A stretch of DNA of 64,000 nucleotides, from IMG/VR virus record IMGVR_UViG_3300043823_000198, positions 1-64,000 of that record, one strand, 5' to 3'. The notes beneath the pieces were generated by a model, which made no database searches, had not been told where the DNA came from, and saw only the letters and a list, made by a program, of their open reading frames with translations. A program made the position numbers and the translations under genes. Numbering within the stretch: the first letter of the stretch is position 1; the number at the start of each line of letters is the position of its first letter. This stretch comes from a virus. Positions 22,419 to 31,217 of this stretch are shown here, in pieces.

Positions 22419-22695
22419 TATTTTTGAAAACACTTTGGAATGGATAAAAGATGATTGGACTTCTAATCGCTTTCGGTTTGGTGTTGAGTTGTTGGCTTGG
22501 CTTTTTTCTATTGGCTGTAGTCTTACAATGGCGATCACTGTACCCAACCCTCCGCTTCTTGTTTTGTATCCCATTTGGATTTCTGGTTGCGCTATGTACG
22601 GTTGGGCTGCTTACTCTCGGAGATCTTTTGGCATGCTGGCTAACTACTTACTTCTTGTAACAATTGACATTATAGGTTTATTGAGGATGATATGA
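22411..22695 (+). CDS. Conserved T4-like membrane protein
   Basis: A 94-residue protein with three hydrophobic segments (about residues 26-44, 48-66 and 75-93) after an amphipathic start (IFENTLEWIKDDWTSNR). The sequence resembles a membrane protein seen in T4-like aquatic phages. Function unknown. Confidence 0.65.
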   Translation: MLDIFENTLEWIKDDWTSNRFRFGVELLAWLFSIGCSLTMAITVPNPPLLVLYPIWISGCAMYGWAAYSRRSFGMLANYLLLVTIDIIGLLRMI

Positions 22696-22943
22696 ATCAA
22701 AATTTAACAACAAACACTTTTTTCGGCGCAGTGCCTGCCACACCATCTCCACCTGCTCCTTCTATTACGCTTCCTGAACCAATCAGTTATGATTTTCAGG
22801 TAATTGAGCATGTTGAGGATAATAAAATTACAAAAGTTGCGTTACAAGTAAAACGTAATATTCATGACCAATATGGTAATATCAAAATTCAGGGCACCTG
22901 GGAAGATGTACCTCGTGTAAGGATTGGCGACACAATATTATAA
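22692..22943 (+). CDS. Hypothetical protein
   Basis: An 83-residue protein: a Pro/Thr-rich N-terminus (PATPSPPAPS) and a beta-rich C-terminal domain. Overlaps upstream by ATGA. Not recognised. Confidence 0.55.
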   Translation: MNQNLTTNTFFGAVPATPSPPAPSITLPEPISYDFQVIEHVEDNKITKVALQVKRNIHDQYGNIKIQGTWEDVPRVRIGDTIL

Positions 22944-22952
22944 GGAAATAAA

Positions 22953-23549
22953 ATGCTACTTGATTTTATCACAATACCAGATTTTTTTGACGATCCAGAA
23001 TATGTATATAATCTGGCGATGAAACAAACCTTTTATCCAGTTGAAACTCATCCTCTTGATTCTGGAACTCAGATTAACTGGAATGGTACAAAGACATTAC
23101 CTCTTGATATTGGTAAAACAATCCCAGAAGAAGAATATCGTGCTCTCGCTTCTAAATGCATTACAAAGATTTTTAAGTATTGTGTAAAACCAGGTATGTC
23201 TGTCAACATTAGAGATATCGGATATAGTGGTTTCTTTGCTTCTCTACTTGAAAAAGATACTAGTGAACCTTGGATGGTTCATAGCGACACAACATTAATA
23301 TCAACGTTCGTATATCTTCAAAAAGAAAAACCACAGTTTCCTTTTGTTCATGGCACAACAGTTATTGTTCGTGGAAAACCAGTTACTGTAAATTACGAAT
23401 ATAATACATGCGTAATTTTTAGAAGCGATTTACCACATACACCAAACCATGGTTTCGGTAATACTATTGAGAACTCTAGACTAACATTTAATTTCTTTAT
23501 TAACTCAATTGATTTTTCAGTAAAAAACAACCAATTTGGTTTAAAATGA
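22953..23549 (+). CDS. 2OG-Fe(II) oxygenase-fold protein (DUF6445-like)
   Basis: A 198-residue protein with His110/Asp112 (WMVHSDT), distal His162 (DLPHTPNHG) and Arg176 (NSRLTFNFFI). Overall pattern as in the product of 5321-5977. TAAGGAAA precedes the start. Substrate unknown; it overlaps the next gene by ATGA. Confidence 0.66.
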   Translation: MLLDFITIPDFFDDPEYVYNLAMKQTFYPVETHPLDSGTQINWNGTKTLPLDIGKTIPEEEYRALASKCITKIFKYCVKPGMSVNIRDIGYSGFFASLLEKDTSEPWMVHSDTTLISTFVYLQKEKPQFPFVHGTTVIVRGKPVTVNYEYNTCVIFRSDLPHTPNHGFGNTIENSRLTFNFFINSIDFSVKNNQFGLK

Positions 23550-24091
23550 ATATTTTTTATCTCGACAACAATCCTAAAACCTGCGCACAGATGCATGTCG
23601 ATAAGCACTGCGTCAAGATGATTCTTGAATATGCTCAACTTCTTTCTACTGCACATCGTTACCTTGACGGTATTCTTACTGTTGGTTTATCTAAGTCTGG
23701 TCGCCAACGGAAACAATACATTCTCTCTGGTCAGCTTAATGAAATGCTTTATTCCGTTACTCATATTAATCATCCTTCGGCTATTTGGGTAAGAAAGTCA
23801 GATAAAAATTATATGTGGTTAGCAGAAATGTTAGAAGAACTTTGTGTTGAGTATACTTATCGTTATGGTAAAACACACAAAGTAGAATCTAGTGGGTTAA
23901 TGCAACTTCTTAAAAACAATTTTCCAAAAAATATTCCTTCTGGAGAATTTACTGAACCGACTCCTGCAATGCCAGACCAATATAAAGTTCCTGGCGATTC
24001 AATTTCTTCATATAAGAATTATTACATTGGCGATAAACAGCGTATGTTCTCTTGGAAAAATCGAAATATTCCTATTTGGTTGACTAAATAA
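23546..24091 (+). CDS. Conserved T4-like phage protein of unknown function
   Basis: A 181-residue protein with the signature MNIFYLDNNP, DKHCVKMILEYAQLLSTAHR, INHPSAIWVRKS and YRYGKTHK, repeatedly seen in aquatic T4-like phages. Conserved His/Lys/Arg suggest an enzyme or a nucleic-acid binder; pyrimidine-dimer glycosylase-like annotation has been used for relatives, but I cannot confirm it. Confidence 0.65.
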   Translation: MNIFYLDNNPKTCAQMHVDKHCVKMILEYAQLLSTAHRYLDGILTVGLSKSGRQRKQYILSGQLNEMLYSVTHINHPSAIWVRKSDKNYMWLAEMLEELCVEYTYRYGKTHKVESSGLMQLLKNNFPKNIPSGEFTEPTPAMPDQYKVPGDSISSYKNYYIGDKQRMFSWKNRNIPIWLTK

Positions 24092-24108
24092 TCTCGTAAG
24101 GAGTTATA

Positions 24109-24354
24109 ATGCCAACATATAAGTTTCGAAACAAAGACACTGGTGAAGTGACAGAAGAGTTTATGTCAATTTCAAAACTTGACACATTCCGTGCCGAGAA
24201 TCCCCACTTAGAAACAGTAATTCAGGCTCCAATGATATGCGACCCTGTTAGGGTAGGCGCACGTAAAATGGATACTGGATTTAAGGAGGTGCTACAGAAA
24301 ATACACGAAAGGACTCCTGGAAGTCAATTGAATCAAACATCATCACAAATTTAA
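24109..24354 (+). CDS. FmdB-like small protein without zinc cysteines
   Basis: An 81-residue protein opening MPTYKFRNKDTGEVTEEF as in FmdB-type regulators, but the zinc ribbon Cys pairs are missing (only one Cys, residue 44). The C-terminus (GFKEVLQKIHERTPGSQLN) matches a version common in T4-like phages. Confidence 0.6.
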   Translation: MPTYKFRNKDTGEVTEEFMSISKLDTFRAENPHLETVIQAPMICDPVRVGARKMDTGFKEVLQKIHERTPGSQLNQTSSQI

Positions 24355-24361
24355 GGTATAT

Positions 24362-24485
24362 ATGGCTGTTAATTCTAAAACTGGTAAAAGTCGTAAAACC
24401 AAAATCTCTTGGTCAAAAGATAAAAACTGCTTCTACTAGAAAACATAATAAAATTTCTGGTAAAACAAAACCTAAACGAAAATAA
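24362..24485 (+). pseudogene. Small basic protein gene, apparently frameshifted
   Basis: The ATG frame gives MAVNSKTGKSRKTKISWSKD and stops at 24439 after 25 codons. The +1 frame continues from the run gataaaaactg to 24485 with a Lys-rich tail (TASTRKHNKISGKTKPKRK). Joined, they form one basic protein of about 40 residues. Either a real +1 shift, an extra A, or decay. AAGG lies upstream. Confidence 0.45.
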
Positions 24486-24494
24486 GGGATATTA

Positions 24495-25271
24495 ATGGCT
24501 CGGACAGCTCCAAAAAAAACAATAATTGATAATGAAGAGCGTGAATGTAAACCTATTGCAAACAATCAGTTAAAAATTAGGTTAGATAATTTAAAAACAT
24601 TTGATCCTCTAACAGATAATCAAAAATTATTTTTTGACGCATATAAGCGAGGAGACTATTTCGTAGCACTTCATGGTGTTGCTGGTACTGGAAAGACTTT
24701 CTGTGCCCTATATAAAGCAATCGAAGAAGTTTTAGATAAATCAAATCCATTTAACAAGATTATCGTAGTTCGCTCTGCGGTTCAATCTCGTGAAATTGGT
24801 CATCTTCCAGGAGACGTAAATGAGAAGATGGAAATTTATGAGCAACCATATCGTCAAATTTGCGAAACGCTTTTTGGACGTAAAGATGCTTGGGATAGAT
24901 TAGAAGAACAGGGATATATTCAGTTTATCTCTACTTCTTTTATTCGTGGTATGAGTTTTGATGATGCTATTATCATTGTTGATGAAATGCAGAACTTAAC
25001 TTATGAAGAAATCGATACCGTTATGACTCGTGTCGGTTATCGATCTAAAATTATTTGGTGTGGCGATTATCGTCAAACCGATTTGAATAAACGTAAAAAC
25101 GATGTTACTGGAATTTTAAAATTCTTTGATATCGCCCAACACATGAGTGCTTTTACTCGAATTGAGTTTACTGTTGACGACATAGTTCGATCTTCCTTAG
25201 TAAAAGACTATATTCTTGCTAAACTCAAGTACGAAGACGCTGAGGATAAAATAAATGATCGCAGTAGATAA
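24495..25271 (+). CDS. phoH: PhoH-like P-loop ATPase
   Basis: A 258-residue protein. Walker A is GVAGTGKT (61-68), the VVRSAV and HLPGD motifs follow, and Walker B IIIVDE is at 159-164 with QN. This is the PhoH fold, related to superfamily 1 helicases, common in aquatic phages. Its role in infection (RNA or phosphate metabolism) is unsettled. It overlaps the endolysin gene by 17 bases. Confidence 0.88.
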   Translation: MARTAPKKTIIDNEERECKPIANNQLKIRLDNLKTFDPLTDNQKLFFDAYKRGDYFVALHGVAGTGKTFCALYKAIEEVLDKSNPFNKIIVVRSAVQSREIGHLPGDVNEKMEIYEQPYRQICETLFGRKDAWDRLEEQGYIQFISTSFIRGMSFDDAIIIVDEMQNLTYEEIDTVMTRVGYRSKIIWCGDYRQTDLNKRKNDVTGILKFFDIAQHMSAFTRIEFTVDDIVRSSLVKDYILAKLKYEDAEDKINDRSR

Positions 25272-25866
25272 CTTTAAACAAATTTTCCCACATTGTCAAG
25301 ACCCAGAAGGATGGGTCAAGGCATTTACTGACACTCTTGCTGGTTATGGTATCGACCAACCACATCGTGTCGCAGCTTTTATTGGCCAGTGTGGTCATGA
25401 ATCTGATGGATGGACAACTTTCGAAGAGAACTTACACTATTCCGCAGAAGGATTAGAAAAGACTTTCGGTTCACACTTCCATGGTGACGCAGAAGAATAT
25501 GCTCATCAACCAGAAAAGATTGCCAATCGTATCTACTCTAATCGTATGGGTAATGGAGATGAAGCATCTGGTGATGGATGGAAATATCATGGACGTGGTC
25601 CAATCCAATTAACTGGCAAAGCAAATTACACTAAATTTGCACAAGAGATGTTCGATGACTGGCAAAATTTACTTGATAATCCTGATTGGGTAAGTTATGA
25701 TAAGTCTTTCTCTCTAATGTCAGCAATTTGGTTCTGGAACGCACATAATCTAAACAAATATGCCGACGAAGGTGATATCAAAACAATGACTAAGATCATC
25801 AATGGTGGCTATCTTGGTTTAGAAGAACGTGAAGAACTTTACAATAAATTATTACCATACTGTTAA
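25255..25866 (+). CDS. GH19 chitinase-fold endolysin
   Basis: A 203-residue protein matching the glycoside hydrolase 19 domain used by phages as a peptidoglycan muramidase: catalytic Glu candidates Glu49 (GHESDG) and Glu58 (TFEENLHYS), and YHGRGPIQLTGKANY (111-125). No signal peptide, so a holin must release it; a holin-like gene is at 40438-40947. The start overlaps PhoH. Confidence 0.88.
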   Translation: MIAVDNFKQIFPHCQDPEGWVKAFTDTLAGYGIDQPHRVAAFIGQCGHESDGWTTFEENLHYSAEGLEKTFGSHFHGDAEEYAHQPEKIANRIYSNRMGNGDEASGDGWKYHGRGPIQLTGKANYTKFAQEMFDDWQNLLDNPDWVSYDKSFSLMSAIWFWNAHNLNKYADEGDIKTMTKIINGGYLGLEEREELYNKLLPYC

Positions 25867-26516
25867 TGCGAAATTTTATATATTATGATTTTCCAAAACT
25901 TGAACGTGTTACAACCGATGGGATGCGATTATACAATACCCCATCGGGTAAACCATATCCTTCCGTTACAACAGTCACAGGACTCCACAATGCAAAGGGG
26001 ATTGCAGAATGGCGTCGCAGAGTTGGTGAAGAAGAAGCAAACAGAATCTCAACCAGAGCAAGCTCAAGAGGAACTCGCATTCACAAATATTGCGAGGACT
26101 ATCTACGAGGAAATATATTCGAAGCCGATATGTTCGACCTCGAAATGTTTAACTCAATTAAACCCCAGCTCGACCAAATCGACAATATTCACTGTCTGGA
26201 GACTCCGCTATATTCAGACTTTTTACAAGTCGCAGGAACAGTTGACTGTATCGCAGAATTTCAAGGTAAATTATCTGTTATAGACTTCAAAACAGCAAGT
26301 AAACCAAAAGACCGAGATGATATTTACAATTATTTCATGCAAACAGCAGCTTATGCTGTCGCTTTTGAAGAACGAACTGGAATACCAATTGGTAGATTAG
26401 TCATCATCATGGCAGTTGAAAATGATGACCCAAGATGGTTTATTGAGAAACGTGATAATTGGATTGCTGGTTTTAGAAAACTTCGCTTAGAGTATAAAAA
26501 TCTAAAAGGTATTTGA
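25866..26516 (+). CDS. PD-(D/E)XK exonuclease (Cas4/RecB/MGME1-like)
   Basis: A 216-residue protein. A conserved SSRGTRIHKYCEDYL helix is followed by GTVDCIAEF (Asp), LSVIDFKTA (the D-x-K catalytic pair) and QTAAYAVAFEE, the order of motifs in PD-(D/E)XK exonucleases of the RecB family. It probably acts in recombination or host-DNA breakdown. Overlaps the endolysin stop by TAATG. Confidence 0.8.
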   Translation: MRNFIYYDFPKLERVTTDGMRLYNTPSGKPYPSVTTVTGLHNAKGIAEWRRRVGEEEANRISTRASSRGTRIHKYCEDYLRGNIFEADMFDLEMFNSIKPQLDQIDNIHCLETPLYSDFLQVAGTVDCIAEFQGKLSVIDFKTASKPKDRDDIYNYFMQTAAYAVAFEERTGIPIGRLVIIMAVENDDPRWFIEKRDNWIAGFRKLRLEYKNLKGI

Positions 26517-26517
26517 C

Positions 26518-27231
26518 GTGTATTTTGATAATTATCCAGAGTTTATTGATAATGATGTAAGAAAAAACAGAGAACAACTTACAGTAACCTCTGAATCTTT
26601 ATCTAAGCGATGTTCTGTTATTGTTCCAGAACATCTAGTTAAAAACAAAACTGTTCTTGATTTGGGATCAGCGCTTGGTGCCATGGGACATTATTCTTTA
26701 CAACATGGCGCAATATCATATACTGGTGTTGAGATTCAAAAGAACTACAGAGATAAATCTATAGAGTTGTTGGGAAGAAATAATGCAAATTTTAAAATAC
26801 TTAATAGTATAAATTCAGTAACTGGTAAGTATGATGTTGTATTAGCCTGTGGCTTTATACACGCATTTTTTGATGTTTTTGACATATTGAAAAAAATATG
26901 TTCTTTCTCTGACAAATACGTTATAATTGAAACGCATAACCCATCATTTGGCGATTCACCAGTAATATCGTTTAATCCAAATGGAAATATGATTAGGAAT
27001 GATGGTACGTCTTTTAATTTTAGCGGACTTGAGACACTACCAAATAAAATAGCAATTGATATTATAATGTCAGTTAATGGTTTTGTTGTTGATGAAAGAT
27101 TATTTCCAGAAAAAATAAAGAATACTCATGATGGGTATAACTCAAACGACCAAAATTCAAGGTTTATTTGTCGATACATAAAAGGTAAACGATCAACCAC
27201 TCTTGAGGATGTAGTAAATGTGGGAATTTGA
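26518..27231 (+). CDS. SAM-dependent methyltransferase (cassette gene 1)
   Basis: A 237-residue class I methyltransferase: VLDLGSALGAMG (about residues 46-57) is motif I, TGVEIQ the acidic end of strand 2, and YDVVLACGFIHAF motif IV. It starts with GTG directly after the nuclease stop. It has no target-recognition domain, so a small molecule or protein substrate is likely. It overlaps the next methyltransferase by 14 bases. Confidence 0.75.
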   Translation: MYFDNYPEFIDNDVRKNREQLTVTSESLSKRCSVIVPEHLVKNKTVLDLGSALGAMGHYSLQHGAISYTGVEIQKNYRDKSIELLGRNNANFKILNSINSVTGKYDVVLACGFIHAFFDVFDILKKICSFSDKYVIIETHNPSFGDSPVISFNPNGNMIRNDGTSFNFSGLETLPNKIAIDIIMSVNGFVVDERLFPEKIKNTHDGYNSNDQNSRFICRYIKGKRSTTLEDVVNVGI

Positions 27232-27838
27232 TGATTCAGTTGCCAAAAGGTTTCAACATGAGGCGATCTGCCACATTCCAGATTATGAAAGAGTAATTGA
27301 TATCTGTTTAACTTATACTGATATGAATTACAGTAAAGAAGCATTTATTATTGATATTGGTAGTGCTCTTGGATATACGATGGATAAATTTATTTCAGCA
27401 GGGTATAATAATGTGTATGGTATTGAAATAAGTGAATCTATGCGTAATTCTTCTCTACATAAAGAAAGGGTATATAATCCATTATTCTTTCCACCAACAA
27501 AATTGTGGGATGTTATTATAATGAATTGGACGTTACATTTTATAGAGAATAAAGTTGAATATTTGAAAAACATATATTCTGGATTAGAAGACACTGGGAC
27601 TTTTATTCTTTCTGATAAAACAGTACAGTCAGAAAGAATAAAAGAAATGTATTATAGATTTAAATCAGAAAATGGAGTTTCTGATGAGTATATTAAGCAA
27701 AAAGAGATTATGTTACAGGATAGTATGTTTATCGATAGAATGGACTGGTATCTAGACGCCTTAGAACATGTTGGTTTTACAGTAGAAATTATAAACAGCA
27801 AATATGGCTTTCATACATTTTTGTGTAGAAAAAGATGA
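27218..27838 (+). CDS. SAM-dependent methyltransferase (cassette gene 2)
   Basis: A 206-residue class I methyltransferase with IIDIGSALGYTM (motif I, about residues 44-55), YGIEISESM and WDVIIMNWTLHFIE. The layout recalls the small CmoA-like SAM enzymes, but a carboxy-SAM activity cannot be claimed. Overlap with both neighbours shows coupled translation. Confidence 0.72.
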   Translation: MWEFDDSVAKRFQHEAICHIPDYERVIDICLTYTDMNYSKEAFIIDIGSALGYTMDKFISAGYNNVYGIEISESMRNSSLHKERVYNPLFFPPTKLWDVIIMNWTLHFIENKVEYLKNIYSGLEDTGTFILSDKTVQSERIKEMYYRFKSENGVSDEYIKQKEIMLQDSMFIDRMDWYLDALEHVGFTVEIINSKYGFHTFLCRKR

Positions 27839-28110
27839 GTATGTACGAAAAAGACCATTTAGAAAAAGCTCGTTTGTATTCAAATATGGTAGAGAATAAA
27901 ATATTCTACTTTAAACATATGTGGTGGGCTCTTCACTCTGCATTTCTTTTAATGTTTTGGTCGATATTGATGTTGATTCATGCAGTCATCCCTCAGTTTG
28001 TTGGATTTTATGTTATCGAGAAACTTGTTTCATATCTAAAACATTTAAAAGAAATACATCCAGAAGATCCACTACTGAAGAAAGTTACTTTCGATGAATC
28101 CGCTAATTAA
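27835..28110 (+). CDS. Small membrane protein (DUF6356-like)
   Basis: A 91-residue protein: an N-terminal helix, FKHMWWALHSAFLLMFWSILMLIHA (one long hydrophobic region, about residues 27-50), IPQF, and a charged C-terminal helix. The H-x4-H pattern and LIHAVIP are typical of DUF6356 proteins. Unknown function. Overlaps upstream by four and downstream by 17 bases. Confidence 0.6.
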   Translation: MSMYEKDHLEKARLYSNMVENKIFYFKHMWWALHSAFLLMFWSILMLIHAVIPQFVGFYVIEKLVSYLKHLKEIHPEDPLLKKVTFDESAN

Positions 28111-28714
28111 GATAAATCTGCCGAATCTATCTTCTGAGTTAGAATCTAAACTTATTTCTATCGCAAATGGATATCAGCAATTTAAATATAGTAATGGAAC
28201 TATTGGGCAAAAATATTATGAGAAATCCGAATCAGTAGACGATATTGAGAATTTGAAACGACTCTATGGATTCAATGATATACCCCAACATAGATCTCGT
28301 GAAATTGGTAATCTTACTAATGATGTTTTGCGTGAAATGGATTGTTCTTTTATGGAGAACATCAATATGTATGTTCAGGTTATTGAAAGTAGAGATTCTT
28401 TTATACATACTGATGGTGGGCATAGAATATGTTCATTATATTATCTTATATCGGACAATGGCTCGAAAACAACATTTTACAAATCAGATAAACCTCCTGT
28501 TATGTCAACAGTTTGGAATCCAATGGACGTTTACCCGTATTACTCTTACATAATGAAACAACACGAATGGCATGCGTTTTCCCACAACGATATACATAGC
28601 GTAAACGATATATCTGGTTTGAGGGTTGGATTGATACTTGATTTTACACCTAAATTTAAAAAGTATGAAGATTTTGTTAAATTTCTTAAGAGAGCGAATC
28701 TAATAAGTGAATAA
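28094..28714 (+). CDS. 2OG-Fe(II) oxygenase-type protein (cassette gene 4)
   Basis: A 206-residue protein. His105/Asp107 (SFIHTDGGH) start the iron site, ICSLYYLISDNG follows, and the distal His is one of those in EWHAFSHNDIHSV (160-170), with Arg177 (SGLRVGLILDF). The position inside a methyltransferase/aminotransferase cassette suggests a hydroxylation step in a shared pathway. Confidence 0.66.
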   Translation: MNPLIKINLPNLSSELESKLISIANGYQQFKYSNGTIGQKYYEKSESVDDIENLKRLYGFNDIPQHRSREIGNLTNDVLREMDCSFMENINMYVQVIESRDSFIHTDGGHRICSLYYLISDNGSKTTFYKSDKPPVMSTVWNPMDVYPYYSYIMKQHEWHAFSHNDIHSVNDISGLRVGLILDFTPKFKKYEDFVKFLKRANLISE

Positions 28715-29510
28715 TTACCCTGCGTATAAAAACGGAACATACTGTCAGATTAAAGATCTGACAGTTTCAATTCTAGACTTTGGTTTTATCCATTCAGACG
28801 CAACTTATGATGTTATGTCTGTTAAAAATGGTGTCGTCAAAGATTTTGATGAACACGTGAACCGATTTATGGATAATTGTAATTTTTGGGGTCTTAATAC
28901 TCCAAACGATTTCCATATTAAAGAAATTATTATGGAGTTGGTAAATACATCTCCAACTAAAGACTTATTGGTTTGGATTTGCGTAACACGTGGAACACCG
29001 ACCACAGGAAATCCAAGAGATCTTGGTTCATGCGAACAAAACTTCTTCGCATACACAAAACCTTACTATGGGTTCAATCTAACAAATACTGCCACTGTTT
29101 GTCTAGCCAAACAAAGAAGAAATACCGCAATCAATCAAAGAAGAAAGAATTTTGCTTGGAATGATTTAACTCTTGCTCAGTTTGAGGCGAATTCAAGAGG
29201 ATTCGACACAGCTATTCTATTGGATGATAATGGTTTCGTGACTGAAGGTCCAGGATTCAACGTTGGGATGATACGAGGCGAACATATTATTGCTCCAGCT
29301 AAAAATTGTTTGCTTGGTGTAACTATGTCAAAGGTTAAAGAATTGGCTGAAGATAAGTTTTATTATTACAACGTAACACCAGAAACATTCAAATCAGCAG
29401 ATGCTATGTTCTTGACATCAACTGCTGGTGGTGTTATTTGTGTTACTAAGTTTGAAGACACTGTGTTTGAGAATAATAGATTATTATCATGGTTACAGAA
29501 CAACATATAA
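28707..29510 (+). CDS. PLP-dependent class IV aminotransferase
   Basis: A 267-residue fold-type IV PLP enzyme like branched-chain or D-amino-acid aminotransferases and aminodeoxychorismate lyase. Lys147 (RRKNFAWNDL) is the Schiff-base Lys, Glu180 (VTEGPGFNVG) the pyridine-nitrogen partner, and LLGVTMSKV binds phosphate. Substrate unknown. It starts with GTG in an overlap of eight bases. Rare in phages. Confidence 0.84.
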   Translation: MNNYPAYKNGTYCQIKDLTVSILDFGFIHSDATYDVMSVKNGVVKDFDEHVNRFMDNCNFWGLNTPNDFHIKEIIMELVNTSPTKDLLVWICVTRGTPTTGNPRDLGSCEQNFFAYTKPYYGFNLTNTATVCLAKQRRNTAINQRRKNFAWNDLTLAQFEANSRGFDTAILLDDNGFVTEGPGFNVGMIRGEHIIAPAKNCLLGVTMSKVKELAEDKFYYYNVTPETFKSADAMFLTSTAGGVICVTKFEDTVFENNRLLSWLQNNI

Positions 29511-30313
29511 ACGGAACCTACTATAAATATTACCAAGAAGAACAAAACAAACATTTATTGTTTTTACTTCCTGGCCAATCCCTTTCTCCGAGAGCATTCT
29601 GGGAATTTAAACTACCAGAAGGTAAGACACATGTAGATTATTTTGTCGAGTCTGGTATAGACGTAATTCTGTTTGACCCTGTTGGATATGGCAATAGCAA
29701 AGATTCATATCCTTATAATAGAAATGGATACGCAGAGCAAATAAAAACCGCAACAAATACTATACATAAAGAATATATTTGTAAAACTCTGTTTGGGTTT
29801 TCTTCTACTACAGCACCAGCGTTAATCTCTGGTAAACATGGTGGGTTTTTTGATAAAGTAATTATACACAGCCCATGCATCAGAAACGAAGATAGATATT
29901 TTATCCACCATGGTTTAGTCTTCTCAACGAATATGCATAGATTAAAAGAAGAACGCATTTCGAAAGTCAGCGACAGGCTTATCCCTAAATCTAATAAGAT
30001 AGATAACTGGGATAAATCTGTTATTGATGTTATTGGCAAAGATAGTTGGGAAGTGCCATCTCAGGTTGTTTATGATATTAACAACTTTTGGTTTTATCAT
30101 AAACAACATGGGTTTGATCCGAGCGAAGTTTCTCCTATTATGGTTATAAATGGAGAATATGACTTTGAAGTTACTGGTGGTGGGTATGATGTTTTTAAAA
30201 GTTTATTTCCATCATTTGTTGAGCGAATCGTTCCAAATAGTACACATTTTTCTATGTGGGAAAACAATTCAAATATTACAAGAGAATATATAATCAATTA
30301 TTGTTTAGGATAA
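29489..30313 (+). CDS. Alpha/beta hydrolase
   Basis: A 274-residue alpha/beta hydrolase: an LLPGQSLSPRAFW oxyanion region, a FDPVGYGNSK loop, nucleophile Ser105 (GFSSTT), Asp225 (NGEYDFEV) and His253 (NSTHFSMWE). It could be an esterase, thioesterase or lipase-like enzyme; no secretion signal. It overlaps the aminotransferase gene by 22 bases, so it is probably part of the same pathway. Confidence 0.8.
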   Translation: MVTEQHINGTYYKYYQEEQNKHLLFLLPGQSLSPRAFWEFKLPEGKTHVDYFVESGIDVILFDPVGYGNSKDSYPYNRNGYAEQIKTATNTIHKEYICKTLFGFSSTTAPALISGKHGGFFDKVIIHSPCIRNEDRYFIHHGLVFSTNMHRLKEERISKVSDRLIPKSNKIDNWDKSVIDVIGKDSWEVPSQVVYDINNFWFYHKQHGFDPSEVSPIMVINGEYDFEVTGGGYDVFKSLFPSFVERIVPNSTHFSMWENNSNITREYIINYCLG

Positions 30314-30314
30314 T

Positions 30315-30971
30315 ATGTTAGATTTTAAAGTTACTCCAATATTCCCAGTTGGTTTATATCAAGCGAGATTGGATTCTAATGTAATGATGAGTTCATTACC
30401 GCACCTTAGAGAGTTTGTTAAAGAAAGCACATATTCCAAAGATATGGTTGTGCACAGCGTTAGTTCGTTTAACAGATATATTTTAGAGAGCCAACAATTA
30501 ACTTCTCTAAAACTTCATCTTGAAGAGCATCTAGAACAATACAAGCGTCATGTTATTGGAGAAACTACTGATAGGTTTAAACTTTACATAACAATGTCAT
30601 GGTGTACAGGATTGTTGCCAGGAAATACGCACCAAGAACATAATCACGCAAACTCTATTATATCTGGTGTTATGTATTTTGATAACCCACCAAATGCTTC
30701 TCCATTTGTTTTACATAAAGATGATTCTTCTTGTGGTGGTTTTATAAATCTTTCTCCAACAACTAATACGGATTTCTCAAAGATTATGCACTTTGTTCCA
30801 CCTATAAATGGGACATTATTATTATTTCCTTCTCATTTAAAACATAGAGTTCCAAAGAACGAAACAGAAACACAAAGGAACAGTTTGGCCTTTGACACGT
30901 TTTTTGAGGGTGAGATTGGAGCAAGTCGAAATATTTTAAAAATGTCTAGAATCAATCAACAGGGGATTTAA
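30315..30971 (+). CDS. 2OG-Fe(II) oxygenase-type protein (TIGR02466-like)
   Basis: A 218-residue protein with His109/His111 (QEHNHAN), SGVMYFDNPP, distal His177 (SHLKHRVPKN) and Arg188 (QRNSLAFDTF). This is the H-x-H subtype also seen at 4006 and 6618. Two bases separate it from the hydrolase. Confidence 0.75.
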   Translation: MLDFKVTPIFPVGLYQARLDSNVMMSSLPHLREFVKESTYSKDMVVHSVSSFNRYILESQQLTSLKLHLEEHLEQYKRHVIGETTDRFKLYITMSWCTGLLPGNTHQEHNHANSIISGVMYFDNPPNASPFVLHKDDSSCGGFINLSPTTNTDFSKIMHFVPPINGTLLLFPSHLKHRVPKNETETQRNSLAFDTFFEGEIGASRNILKMSRINQQGI

Positions 30972-31199
30972 ATGAAATTTTATGAAAAAGCGATGCGATC
31001 ATTGGGTAAAGTGGTTACTTGGCGCATTCTTGTTACAATTACCAATTTTATTGGTGGATGGTTGGCGTCTGGTTCTTGGACCGTTGGTCTTGGGGTTGTA
31101 TCTTTTGCTCTGGTTGTTAACAGTGTAATTTATTATTTCCACGAACGAGCATGGAATGCAATTGATGCTGGTAAGGAAATACTTGACAAACAAGAATAA
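30972..31199 (+). CDS. DUF2061-like small membrane protein
   Basis: A 75-residue protein with two transmembrane segments, KVVTWRILVTITNFIGGWL and a central hydrophobic block, ending in YYFHERAWNAID. The K-x2-T-W-R-I and H-E-R-x-W-N motifs mark DUF2061. Unknown function. Its 3' end holds the promoter of the tmRNA gene. Confidence 0.75.
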   Translation: MKFYEKAMRSLGKVVTWRILVTITNFIGGWLASGSWTVGLGVVSFALVVNSVIYYFHERAWNAIDAGKEILDKQE

Positions 31200-31211
31200 A
31201 TAGAGTATAAT
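31183..31211 (+). promoter_or_regulatory. Sigma70-like promoter of the tmRNA gene
   Basis: Consensus TTGACA, 17 bases, TATAAT. The expected start is near 31218, a few bases before the tmRNA acceptor piece. It overlaps the last codons of the upstream gene. Confidence 0.8.
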
Positions 31212-31217
31212 TAAAGG

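Noticed and set aside
29520-29532. TATAAATA-type box as a late promoter
   Set aside because: It lies inside the alpha/beta hydrolase gene with no late gene close downstream.
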